DNA of 50,930 nt, from contig NZ_NFLQ01000022.1 of assembly GCF_002160985.1 (NCBI RefSeq), forward strand, positions 1 through 50,930. The letters run 5' to 3'. This document shows positions 1-6,126 of this stretch, piece by piece. The first letter of the stretch is position 1. Each line of letters starts with the position of its first letter. Source of the DNA: Lachnoclostridium sp. An118 (lineage in GTDB: Bacteria > Bacillota > Clostridia > Lachnospirales > Lachnospiraceae). The translations under genes were made by a program, and so were the position numbers. A model generated the notes under the pieces. The model saw only the letters and a list, made by a program, of their open reading frames with translations. It was not told the origin of the DNA and made no database searches.

Positions 1-171
1 CTATAAACAGATAAGTAATTCGACAGCCAAAAAGCAGAAGTTCCGACAAGACAATTATACATATCTGTTTCTTATCAAAGAAGAATTTTTCCCATAGACA
101 CAGAAAATTTTATGCCCTCCAGAAAAGCAAAAATATGCAGATCATCTGGATATTTCTCTGAAATAAGCAAC

Positions 172-226
172 AAAAGAGGGGCATGCCACATGAGAAATTT
201 ACTTCCTCATGCGACAGCCCCTTTTC
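172..226 (-). terminator. Terminator downstream of the SMI1/KNR4 gene
   Basis: A long imperfect hairpin pairs GAGGGGC and CATGAG with CTCATG and GCCCCTTTT. Read on the minus strand it ends in a short T run just beyond the stop of the upstream gene at 233. A-rich and T-rich flanks on both sides would let it work in both directions. To its left (1-171) I see only short, unsupported reading frames running to the window edge. Confidence 0.6.
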
Positions 227-232
227 ATCCTG

Positions 233-760
233 TCAATCCTCGAACTCGAAATCATCTTCGTTTACAAGGCCACGGATAAATTCCTCAAAGCTATCTGCCA
301 AAGGAGTGATCTTGTAGTCCCACTCCTGGTCCACATGCACTACTTTGGGTTCCCCGTCCGGGCCGCACTCCCGGTAATCCAGAAAAATCATATCATGTCC
401 GGCACTGGGACAGTCACAAACAGCCACTCCGATAGCAGGGTACTCCCATTCTTCGATCATAAACCGACTCCCAAACTCTCCACATAACGAATAGGTTTTC
501 TCTCTTCCAATACCGAAAATACCTGTGATAGCTACGTGGTCATCTGCCCAACTGGTAGTTTGATCAGTAGGGAAACAGGTGTTGACAGGAATCCCTCCGT
601 TATGTTGCTTCATCAGCCAAATATAAGAAGCTGGCAACTTATAGCCTAATTCCTGCTCAACGCTGGCAATCAGTTCATCAGAAGGCAATTCGCTGACATA
701 TTCTTTCAGCGCATACTCACTGTCTTCCCAAAAGCTTGTAAGATCAAATCCTTCAAACAT
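233..760 (-). CDS. SMI1/KNR4 (SUKH) family protein
   Basis: This protein of about 175 residues has the SMI1/KNR4 layout: an N-terminal helix followed by a stretch reading ELGYKLPASYIWLMKQHNGG (residues about 36-55), then a WADDHVAITGIFGIG segment and a conserved acidic end. SUKH proteins often act as immunity proteins against polymorphic or contact-dependent toxins; whether this one does is inference, and no toxin gene is seen beside it. A GTG at 769 is in frame, but GGAGG lies only one base before it and ten bases before the ATG at 760, so I chose 760. It is the only intact gene seen in the leftmost cassette of the rlmH island. Confidence 0.82.
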   Translation of the reverse strand: MFEGFDLTSFWEDSEYALKEYVSELPSDELIASVEQELGYKLPASYIWLMKQHNGGIPVNTCFPTDQTTSWADDHVAITGIFGIGREKTYSLCGEFGSRFMIEEWEYPAIGVAVCDCPSAGHDMIFLDYRECGPDGEPKVVHVDQEWDYKITPLADSFEEFIRGLVNEDDFEFED

Positions 761-841
761 TCTCCGCACACCTCCAAATTCCGATCATCGTCTTCTGCAT
801 GAAACAAAAATGGTCCTGTCACCCTGGATATCGGTATTCCA

Positions 842-1030
842 TCAGAAGAATTCATCAGAAAAATATAAATTTGTTTCTTTTTCACCTATATAGTAACTGT
901 AATATTTGTTCTTTCCTTTAAGCAAAGCATTTATTTCGGAAACAGCATCGTCAATTTCTGATTTTCCGGTCAGCGACTTAGGATTTGCAATATTCTCAAA
1001 GAAGTTCCAACGTTCTTTTATACAATGGGT
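842..1030 (-). pseudogene. 5'-truncated gene fragment of unknown family
   Basis: About 62 codons read open with normal composition (for example KERWNFFENIANPKSLTG) and end in TGA. There is no start codon or ribosome site, and a stop codon closes the frame at 1031-1033, right where repeat copy 1 begins. A coding-like stretch in another frame follows at about 700-840 (it contains VTGPFLFHAEDDD), so the original gene may have been longer and frameshifted. I do not recognise the family. The break at the repeat edge suggests truncation by the recombination that built the array. Confidence 0.5.
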
Positions 1031-1049
1031 CTAATTCGCACCCACGATC

Positions 1050-1175
1050 ATTATACCATTCCTGTCATTTGATTTCTCGCTTATGTAAAAAGAGAGCAGT
1101 ACATCTCCTGTCCACTCTCTCCCAAACGGCCCTACTTGTGATATGGTTCCCCATAACATATCCAAGTGCGGTTTT
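1050..1175 (-). repeat. rlmH-tail repeat, copy 1 (cassette boundary B/C)
   Basis: In the minus direction this holds the motif CCGCACTT (1164-1172), then a sequence reading Gly-Glu-Pro-Tyr-His-Lys-stop as in the rlmH end (1132-1154), a terminator hairpin (1091-1120) and a promoter remnant. The promoter has ATGACA at 1063-1068 and TATAAT at 1050-1055, but only 7 bases lie between them where copies 2 and 3 have 17. About ten bases appear to have been deleted. Confidence 0.75.
1087..1120 (-). terminator. Terminator hairpin in repeat copy 1
   Basis: AGAGAG (1091-1096) pairs with CTCTCT (1115-1120) and is followed on the minus strand by a T run. It matches the hairpins in copies 2 and 3 and would stop transcription leaving cassette B. 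Confidence 0.55.
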
Positions 1176-1184
1176 CGGTTCCTT

Positions 1185-1655
1185 TTAAAATCCTCCATTA
1201 TTATAAGCTCTTGTGATCACATAAGACGGTTCATAATAGGCGCTGCTATTGTAATTATCAATCGTATCACATATTTCATCGTTATATACTCGGATCATTC
1301 CATCAATATAGTCTTCCTCCGACTGTAACGTTGACAGAATCAGCCTTGTATACACCTTTCCCATCTGTGTTTCTGATGGGATTTCATCTACCAGTTCTGA
1401 ATCTACATCCGTTATGTCAAAATTCCCCTTTGCCAACTTATACTCTTCAATCCATTGATCTTCAATTTTCAGAGGATTCTCACAGTGAAGTACATTGGCC
1501 AGGCTGATCAGACGCACCCACTCATCTTTCGGTATAGAATTAACAACATATTTATTCTTCTGATGTAATTTTCTTGCGACACGTTCTACCATATAGCACA
1601 AAAAATAAAGATCATTCTCGGATATTTGTTCTTCCGGAAAAAATTTATTTGTCAT
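1185..1655 (-). CDS. Partner protein of the DUF3990 gene, unknown function
   Basis: This acidic protein of about 156 residues has an N-terminal segment (ISENDLYFLCYMVERVARK, residues about 11-29) that resembles small DUF3791-like proteins often encoded beside DUF3990 genes. Its ATG overlaps the stop of the upstream DUF3990 gene by four bases (ATGA), so translation is probably coupled. The layout suggests a toxin-antitoxin or modifier-regulator pair with this gene as the second member; that is inference. It ends about 10 bases before the inverted motif at the cassette end. Confidence 0.68.
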   Translation of the reverse strand: MTNKFFPEEQISENDLYFLCYMVERVARKLHQKNKYVVNSIPKDEWVRLISLANVLHCENPLKIEDQWIEEYKLAKGNFDITDVDSELVDEIPSETQMGKVYTRLILSTLQSEEDYIDGMIRVYNDEICDTIDNYNSSAYYEPSYVITRAYNNGGF

Positions 1656-2104
1656 AGCGAATAACCCCCTTCGAATTTGATAGTCTGTAATGCTTTCTCT
1701 GTACAGAATACAATCTGATGCGTCGGATACTTAAACTTAACCAGTTCCCAGAACGCCTCTTTTGAAATTCGTTCAGCCATATAGTCCTCGACATAGTCCC
1801 AGATTGTATCATCTGCCATTGGTCCCTCGACAACATCATAATCATGTTTTAAACCAAGCCGGCAGTTTACGACAAATTGTAGCCACTCCTCTGTCATTTC
1901 GCTAAAATTTTTAATGTTCAGATTCTTATCAGGTGAATACTCATAAAAATTTACAATGTGCTTTCTGCGTTTTGTCAAAGCCCAGCGTTTTGCCTGCTTT
2001 TCTAAAATTGTACAATAAAATCCATAGCCAAAATCTTTGTAGAAACCATTTTCCAAGATTTGCGGTTCCTGGACTATGACATTGCTTCCATGATACAAAA
2101 TCAT
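1652..2104 (-). CDS. DUF3990 family protein, possible ADP-ribosyltransferase fold
   Basis: The 150-residue protein begins MILYHGSN and has DFGYGFYCT at residues about 25-33, then a conserved VVEGPMADD stretch and a C-terminal QIVFCTEKAL. These match the DUF3990 family, which has been grouped with ADP-ribosyltransferase-like folds; the HGS and GFY elements would correspond to the NAD-binding His and Tyr. Enzyme activity and toxicity are not shown by the sequence. The ribosome site is GGAG about 11 bases before the ATG. The downstream partner overlaps by four bases. Confidence 0.78.
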   Translation of the reverse strand: MILYHGSNVIVQEPQILENGFYKDFGYGFYCTILEKQAKRWALTKRRKHIVNFYEYSPDKNLNIKNFSEMTEEWLQFVVNCRLGLKHDYDVVEGPMADDTIWDYVEDYMAERISKEAFWELVKFKYPTHQIVFCTEKALQTIKFEGGYSL

Positions 2105-2125
2105 ATACTTTTTACTCCTTTAAAG

Positions 2126-2321
2126 TTATGGTTTATCAGCATTCCTTTTTGCTCTTTCCTTCTCTAATATTGTAATCGCAAATATAGCTATAAAAAATCC
2201 GATGATACAGATTACTGTTCCGCTAAATGAAATTGTTGAATTTATAAATCCTGTAACTTCGTTAATCACAGCTAAAACATATTACTAAAGCAATCTTAAA
2301 TATTGTCGTGTATTTCTTCAT
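2126..2321 (-). pseudogene. Frameshifted small membrane protein
   Basis: A good ribosome site (GGGTGATATAA) precedes an ATG at 2321 and a short frame reading MKKYTTIFKIALVICFSCD-stop. In the neighbouring frame the coding signal resumes (VINEVTGFINSTISF) and runs through a hydrophobic segment (TVICIIGFFIAIFAITILE) to a stop at 2126-2128. Joined, they would make a protein of about 65 residues with two membrane segments. The shift falls near 2270-2285 beside a TTTT run, so a real lesion, a slippery site and a sequencing error are all possible. Confidence 0.5.
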
Positions 2322-2380
2322 TTATATCACCCTTTCACTTAGCAAACTAAGCTTTTCTAGTTTATTGAAATGAACTACAA

Positions 2381-2662
2381 TCAAAATTTCCGCAAAATCA
2401 CATATGCTTCACTTAAGGATTTATGAAATATTTTTTCTCTTATTTCAGGAGTCAGACCGGGTTCATCAATATAGCACAAACAAGCATCTGCTACTGTATT
2501 TATAAAATATTCATGAAACAAAGGATTCTGATAAGTATCTGCATATTTAGAATAAAATGGCTCTGCTATTTCGTAATACTCCTCTTTTGTAATTTTACCA
2601 TCAAGATAATCTTTTATTTGATTTAATATAGTTTCTTTAAATATGACACTATTATTTTTCAT
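2381..2662 (-). CDS. Small acidic protein, unknown function
   Basis: This is a 93-residue helical protein without signal peptide or membrane segment. It contains LDGKITKEEYYEIAEPFY (residues about 20-37) and ADACLCYIDEPGLTPEIREK (about 58-77). Size, acidity and the company of toxin-antitoxin-like and SMI1/KNR4 genes recall small immunity proteins, but I do not recognise a named family and no cognate toxin is seen. AT-rich codon use fits the rest of the island. Confidence 0.6.
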   Translation of the reverse strand: MKNNSVIFKETILNQIKDYLDGKITKEEYYEIAEPFYSKYADTYQNPLFHEYFINTVADACLCYIDEPGLTPEIREKIFHKSLSEAYVILRKF

Positions 2663-2703
2663 TATTATTTTTCAGCCCTATTCTACTACATATTAGGATT
2701 AAT

Positions 2704-2988
2704 CTATTTATAAAATATAATATATCCTGCTTCTTTCGGATGGTCTACAATTAGACTATCGCGTTCCTTTAATACGTTAAAAGCAATAATCAAATCTACT
2801 CCTGCGGCAACAAGATTAACTATCATGGTAAGCAACAATATAGTGCCCGGATATATAAAAACAAACAGTACCCTACCTAAACCTAATATTACAAACGGTG
2901 TCAAAACACCTATTAAATATTGTTTCTTTTTCAATGTCACCCTACAAGCACAACTCGGCATTATTGCATCGATATTAAAGCGAACCAC
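2704..2988 (-). pseudogene. C-terminal remnant of a DUF3267-type membrane metalloprotease
   Basis: The frame encodes two hydrophobic segments (FVILGLGRVLFVFIYP and ILLLTMIVNLVAAGVDLIIA) and ends LIVDHPKEAGYIIFYK, which is how DUF3267 putative zincin peptidases end. The N-terminal part with the HExxH zinc site is missing: the frame is closed by a stop at 3010-3012, only a few bases from the promoter of repeat copy 2. A GTG at 2988 could start translation but lacks a convincing ribosome site. I read it as a remnant cut at the cassette boundary. Confidence 0.55.
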
Positions 2989-3017
2989 ATTCCAAAGTTG
3001 CCAAGTCGCTTAAGTTT

Positions 3018-3046
3018 ATTATAACACCCCCATATTCCCCTGTCAT
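3018..3046 (-). promoter_or_regulatory. Sigma-A-like promoter of cassette B
   Basis: ATGACA (3041-3046) and TATAAT (3018-3023) are separated by exactly 17 bases. The pair sits at the same place in repeat copy 3 and would drive the cassette B genes leftward. Confidence 0.65.
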
Positions 3047-3064
3047 TTTCTTTCTTGTATATAC

Positions 3065-3100
3065 AAAAAAAGAGAGCGGAACACTATCTGCCCACTCTCT
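3065..3100 (-). terminator. Terminator hairpin in repeat copy 2
   Basis: AGAGAGCGG (3071-3079) pairs with CCACTCTCT (3092-3100) with one G-T pair, followed on the minus strand by seven T residues. It would end transcripts leaving cassette A. Confidence 0.75.
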
Positions 3101-3163
3101 TCCAAACCAGATTTATTTATGATATGGCTCTCCATAACGTATCAAAGTGCGGTCCAATAAAAA

Positions 3164-3448
3164 TCAACAATAATAACTTATCTCTCTAAAATATGCAAAC
3201 CATTTCTGAATAATATCAGTACTACGTGCCTCAACCATTCTCATAATATTGCGCAACGTATGTGAAGGTATTCTTGAATTATTATTGCAGAGCAGACATT
3301 TCCCCGCACTGGTAATCCATACCTTTGTCGCATTTTCAGATGGCTTTCCTTTTGCGATATGTACGTGGATCGGTTCAACAGGTTTATTCTCATTTGTCCA
3401 GAAATAAATCCAGTATTCTCCCATTCTAAAGATTTGAGGCATTCTCAA
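3164..3448 (-). CDS. DUF4160 family protein
   Basis: This 94-residue protein shows the DUF4160 pattern: MPQIFRMGEYWIYFWTNE at residues 3-20, then EPIHVHIAKGKPS, then a C-terminal helix region (IMRMVEARSTDIIQKWFAYF). The family is of unknown biochemical function and is usually encoded with a small partner, in an arrangement resembling toxin-antitoxin modules. It overlaps the upstream 90-residue gene by 23 bases, so the two are probably translated together. It ends about 10 bases from the inverted motif at the end of cassette A. Confidence 0.8.
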   Translation of the reverse strand: MRMPQIFRMGEYWIYFWTNENKPVEPIHVHIAKGKPSENATKVWITSAGKCLLCNNNSRIPSHTLRNIMRMVEARSTDIIQKWFAYFREISYYC

Positions 3449-3698
3449 AGCCCCCTTCCTGAGAGAATTCGATAATAAGATGTGCCGTTGACCTTATTAT
3501 CTCTTCGAATTGCTTAATCTCTTCTTCTGAAAAATGGTAAATATCTTCCCATGTGTAATCGGGGAGCCAACATGCAGCATGTTTAAATCCATATTTTTCA
3601 TCTGGTCTCTCAATATACACTTTTACTCTTCCATCATTCTGCATATCAGAATGAACAATTTCTGTCTCATCATTCAATGTCATAAATGGATACATCAT
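3426..3698 (-). CDS. Small partner of the DUF4160 protein
   Basis: This 90-residue acidic protein contains LNDETEIVHSDM (residues about 8-19), CWLPDYTWEDIYHFSEEE (about 43-60) and HLIIEFSQEGGFENAS near the end. I have the impression of a protein commonly found before DUF4160 genes in Bacillota but cannot give it a family name from sequence alone. The 23-base overlap with the next gene and the small size suggest the first member of a two-gene module, possibly the antitoxin; that is inference. Confidence 0.72.
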   Translation of the reverse strand: MMYPFMTLNDETEIVHSDMQNDGRVKVYIERPDEKYGFKHAACWLPDYTWEDIYHFSEEEIKQFEEIIRSTAHLIIEFSQEGGFENASNL

Positions 3699-3790
3699 AT
3701 CATCATTCCTCCCTGCTTCTTATACGCTCTATTATATCCTATTAAGAATATTTTCAATTAGGATCTGCCATACAAACCGGAAAACGAAAA

Positions 3791-4207
3791 CTAAAACTCG
3801 TACTTTGTTCCATGTGAAAGCAACAGTCCATCGGTTAATTCTACACATAAAATTATAGTATTCTCATCTTCAAAATTATTATGTCCATTGTCGATCCACT
3901 CAGAAAATACATTTTTCAATTTCTCGGCAATCCAGTAATTTTCCTCTTTCCCGAAATATCCCAAATTGATACTCTTTCCATGTGCCGTGAACCATTCACC
4001 AGCTATTGCAACAGTAGAGTTGCTTTCCATATGCCTCATTTTATTTGAAAGTGCATATGTAATAATATAAAATGCACCATTCTCATAATATGCATTTACA
4101 TAACGTACAAAAGGCACCTCACTTTCTACTGTTGCCAATGCAATAATGGTATCTTTTCCAAATCGTTCCGACATTATTTTTTCAGCATCTTCACTTAATT
4201 TTTTCAC
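3791..4207 (-). CDS. Pyridoxamine 5'-phosphate oxidase-like (split-barrel flavin) protein
   Basis: This 138-residue protein reads like a short PPOX-fold protein: it starts with a helix (KLSEDAEKIMSERFG), then IALATVESEVPFVRYVNAYY, AFYIITYALSNKMRHMESN and a conserved VAIAGEWFTAHGKSINLG. The family binds FMN or F420 and includes many small reductases of unknown substrate. An intact beta-barrel pattern suggests a functional protein. It is separately transcribed or co-transcribed within cassette A; its link to the membrane genes upstream is not clear. Confidence 0.8.
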   Translation of the reverse strand: MKKLSEDAEKIMSERFGKDTIIALATVESEVPFVRYVNAYYENGAFYIITYALSNKMRHMESNSTVAIAGEWFTAHGKSINLGYFGKEENYWIAEKLKNVFSEWIDNGHNNFEDENTIILCVELTDGLLLSHGTKYEF

Positions 4208-4234
4208 AAAGTCATCTCCCTTACCAATTGTAAT

Positions 4235-4696
4235 TTATATAATAGCATTTTCCATTGATTTTTCTTTTGTAACTTTTTCACCTAAATAATTAGCAAGCTT
4301 TTCTGTAAAAAAGCTAAAGTAAGATACTCCGTTGTTTCTTTTATTTTGAAAATATGGCAAAAATCCCCATAGTGTTGATGGAATCCCCATTACTATTAAA
4401 TATAATGGTCCAAAAATAAGGGATTGAATTGTATGACCATATTCGTGAACTAAAAGCCTTTTACTTAATTCTTCATCTGGTATTTTATTTTTTGTTCTTT
4501 TATCTTTCATCGGATTAGTTGTTGTAAAGACGAACATTCCCAAAGATACACTTGAAGGAACATTTCTTTCAGTAATAATTGCACCGTGATAAAAATAATG
4601 TTTATTTTTTATATTAATTAAAAGTACTATAAATCCTAACAATGTTTGTGGCAATCCCCAAGTGCATTGAATTAATATATATATTACATTTTTCAT
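4235..4696 (-). CDS. Membrane protein with HEYGH zinc-protease-like motif
   Basis: The protein of about 153 residues has an N-terminal membrane segment (residues about 3-27), HEYGH at about 84-88, a second hydrophobic stretch (IFGPLYLIVMGIPSTLWGFL) and a C-terminal FFTEKLANYLGE that could supply a third metal ligand. HExxH is the zinc site of many metalloproteases; activity is inferred. A TTG at 4729 overlaps the upstream stop, but GGAG six bases before the ATG at 4696 fits much better. It follows a second membrane protein and the two are probably one operon. Confidence 0.72.
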   Translation of the reverse strand: MKNVIYILIQCTWGLPQTLLGFIVLLINIKNKHYFYHGAIITERNVPSSVSLGMFVFTTTNPMKDKRTKNKIPDEELSKRLLVHEYGHTIQSLIFGPLYLIVMGIPSTLWGFLPYFQNKRNNGVSYFSFFTEKLANYLGEKVTKEKSMENAII

Positions 4697-4725
4697 AACT
4701 AACTCCAATCTACAACTTAGGATTT

Positions 4726-5208
4726 TCAAACCATCTTACTCATTATTAAAGCAATAATTAAAGCAATTATTGCAAATCCAACTATGGTTCCCAGCCATTT
4801 AACTATTTTCATTTTTGTAGGAATATAAGGTTTTAATTCTTCTGTATTGGGTATATCCCACGCTTTTGTATGTTCTACCCAATACCAGTCAACAAAAAAT
4901 CTATCAAATAGTCCCATTATATACATTATTAATAAACTTTGAATAAAAATATCTCCAAACTCTCTTGCACCATTTATATAGCAAACCATCAATGGCACAA
5001 GAATAAAACAAGGCAAGTATAAAACTATAATTGATATAATGGTTTGTTTCTTTATTTCTTTTTGAGTAGTATATCCTAATTTTATTGCTTTTTCTTGAAC
5101 ATTCTTTTCGTAAAACACAGTAAATTTTTCAGGACCATTTGCTATACCAATAACACAAAACATTAAAAGTATAAAACATAATACTATACCTTCCATTAGA
5201 ATTAACAT
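4726..5208 (-). CDS. Four-helix membrane protein, unknown function
   Basis: Hydrophobic segments lie at about residues 2-24 (LILMEGIVLCFILLMFCVIG), 56-76, 85-102 and 138-157. Between them are a charged loop (FTVFYEKNVQEKAIKLGYTT) and a loop with DWYWVEHTKAWDIPNTEELK. I cannot name the family. The frame opens upstream with a TTG at 5250, but GAGGAG directly abuts it; the ATG at 5208 has GTGAG nine bases before it, so the start is uncertain. The next gene, with an HEYGH site, begins 30 bases downstream, suggesting the two act together. Confidence 0.62.
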   Translation of the reverse strand: MLILMEGIVLCFILLMFCVIGIANGPEKFTVFYEKNVQEKAIKLGYTTQKEIKKQTIISIIVLYLPCFILVPLMVCYINGAREFGDIFIQSLLIMYIMGLFDRFFVDWYWVEHTKAWDIPNTEELKPYIPTKMKIVKWLGTIVGFAIIALIIALIMSKMV

Positions 5209-5268
5209 TAAAATCAACTCACTTTCAAATTCCAATTTTGCACCGCTCAACTCCTCGATAAATTTTCT

Positions 5269-5964
5269 TTAGTCATTCTTCCTTAAAATCGAATTTTGAC
5301 TGCCTAGATTATACGGACAAATATCTCTACACTTATGACAAGCTATTCTCCAAACCTGCTCTTCTTCATCATCTCCAAATGCAAAATCCCAACAGGATTG
5401 CTGTTTTATTTCTGGATTTTCTAAAGCATTTACAGGACAAATATCAACACATAAGTTACAATTATTACAAAGAGGTTCTTTCATTTTATCAGGCTCAAGA
5501 TTCTGTTCGCATAACACTGCTCCTAACCAGACCATACTTCCAAACTCTGGCGTTATTAACAAAGAATGCCTCCCTATTGTTCCCAAGCCCGCCGCTTGAG
5601 CTATATGTTTTTGCGAAACAATAGAACGCCATCTGTTAGTATTTTTATCCCATTGGCTTTCATTTGTAGGAATAGGAACACATACTATCTGGTTCTTTTC
5701 CATTTCAATACAAAAATCCAGAGCTATCGCATCCATTTTTGACGTGATAGAATTTCTTACCCTTGTATATGGAATATTAGACTTGCAATTAAGTGTTCCT
5801 ACTGGAAATCTGCAACCAAAAGAAATTACCGATTTGCAAGTCGGAAGTGCATCTAAAGGATGATAGCCTTTCGGTGCATTATCAAACCTATCTATACTTG
5901 CTATACCACACAAATCTGCACCTAACGCAAACATTATTTCCTTTATCCTTTTACTATCCAACAT
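5269..5964 (-). CDS. Double 4Fe-4S protein related to epoxyqueuosine reductase
   Basis: The protein of about 231 residues has a C-terminal ferredoxin-like part with CNNCNLCVDICPVNAL and CHKCRDICPYNLG, enough cysteines for two 4Fe-4S clusters. The N-terminal part (FALGADLCGIASIDRF, then GTIGRHSLLITPEFGS) resembles QueG-type reductases. It is much shorter than QueG (about 380 residues) and lacks its C-terminal HEAT repeats, so the substrate may differ. GGAGGGG seven bases before the ATG at 5964 decides the start over the one at 5982. It is the first gene after the cassette A promoter. Confidence 0.82.
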   Translation of the reverse strand: MLDSKRIKEIMFALGADLCGIASIDRFDNAPKGYHPLDALPTCKSVISFGCRFPVGTLNCKSNIPYTRVRNSITSKMDAIALDFCIEMEKNQIVCVPIPTNESQWDKNTNRWRSIVSQKHIAQAAGLGTIGRHSLLITPEFGSMVWLGAVLCEQNLEPDKMKEPLCNNCNLCVDICPVNALENPEIKQQSCWDFAFGDDEEEQVWRIACHKCRDICPYNLGSQNSILRKND

Positions 5965-6011
5965 ACAATATCCCCTCCGCAAATCCCAATCTGTCGACCT
6001 AGTTTTACTTC

Positions 6012-6040
6012 ATTATACCATTCGTTTATTTCCCTGTCAT
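6012..6040 (-). promoter_or_regulatory. Sigma-A-like promoter of cassette A
   Basis: ATGACA (6035-6040), 17 bases, TATAAT (6012-6017). The first gene starts at 5964, giving a leader of about 40 bases. Confidence 0.7.
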
Positions 6041-6059
6041 TGTCTTTCTTACCCATACG

Positions 6060-6091
6060 AAAAGAGAGCGGAACATCATCTGTCCACTCCC
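6060..6091 (-). terminator. Terminator after rlmH
   Basis: GAGAGCGG (6064-6071) pairs with CCACTCCC (6084-6091) over eight pairs including two G-T pairs, followed on the minus strand by TTTT. It lies about 35 bases beyond the rlmH stop and insulates the island from rlmH. Confidence 0.65.
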
Positions 6092-6126
6092 TTTCAAATA
6101 CTCCACATACTTCATACCATACGCAC

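Larger units (their letters stand above)
1..1154 (-). mobile_element. rlmH-island cassette C (partial)
   Basis: Everything left of the rlmH-tail repeat at 1132-1154 would be the third cassette of the array, running off the left edge of the window. Visible contents are a terminator-like hairpin, a damaged promoter, a truncated gene fragment and an SMI1/KNR4 gene. The far boundary is not visible, so its size is unknown. Confidence 0.4.
1132..3135 (-). mobile_element. rlmH-island cassette B
   Basis: About 2.0 kb lies between rlmH-tail repeats copy 2 (left end in transcriptional terms) and copy 1. In order it carries a terminator and promoter, a DUF3267 C-terminal remnant, a 93-residue protein, a frameshifted small membrane protein, and an overlapping DUF3990 gene pair that abuts the far end. 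No recombinase gene is present, so it would need one supplied elsewhere. AT-rich composition contrasts with the GC-rich core from 6127 on. Cassette status is inference from the repeats. Confidence 0.55.
3018..3153 (-). repeat. rlmH-tail repeat, copy 2 (cassette boundary A/B)
   Basis: In the minus direction it holds CCGCACTT (3145-3152), an rlmH-like tail reading Tyr-Gly-Glu-Pro-Tyr-His-Lys-stop (3113-3135 plus one codon), a terminator hairpin (3071-3100) and a promoter (3018-3046). Differences from the true rlmH end are mostly synonymous (GGA for GGG, CAT for CAC, AAA for AAG), so the protein tail was conserved while the DNA diverged. Confidence 0.82.

Noticed and set aside
1-191. Short minus-strand frames at the left edge: one from an ATG at 62 running off the window, and one of about 37 codons ending at 75-77
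   Set aside because: Both are very short, ribosome sites are poor, and the second overlaps the terminator hairpin. They may be parts of a gene beyond the edge but cannot be supported.
698-850. Possible 49-codon gene overlapping the SMI1/KNR4 start in another frame
   Set aside because: It looks coding-like but has no ribosome site and overlaps a well-supported gene; noted only as a possible continuation of the broken gene at 842-1030.
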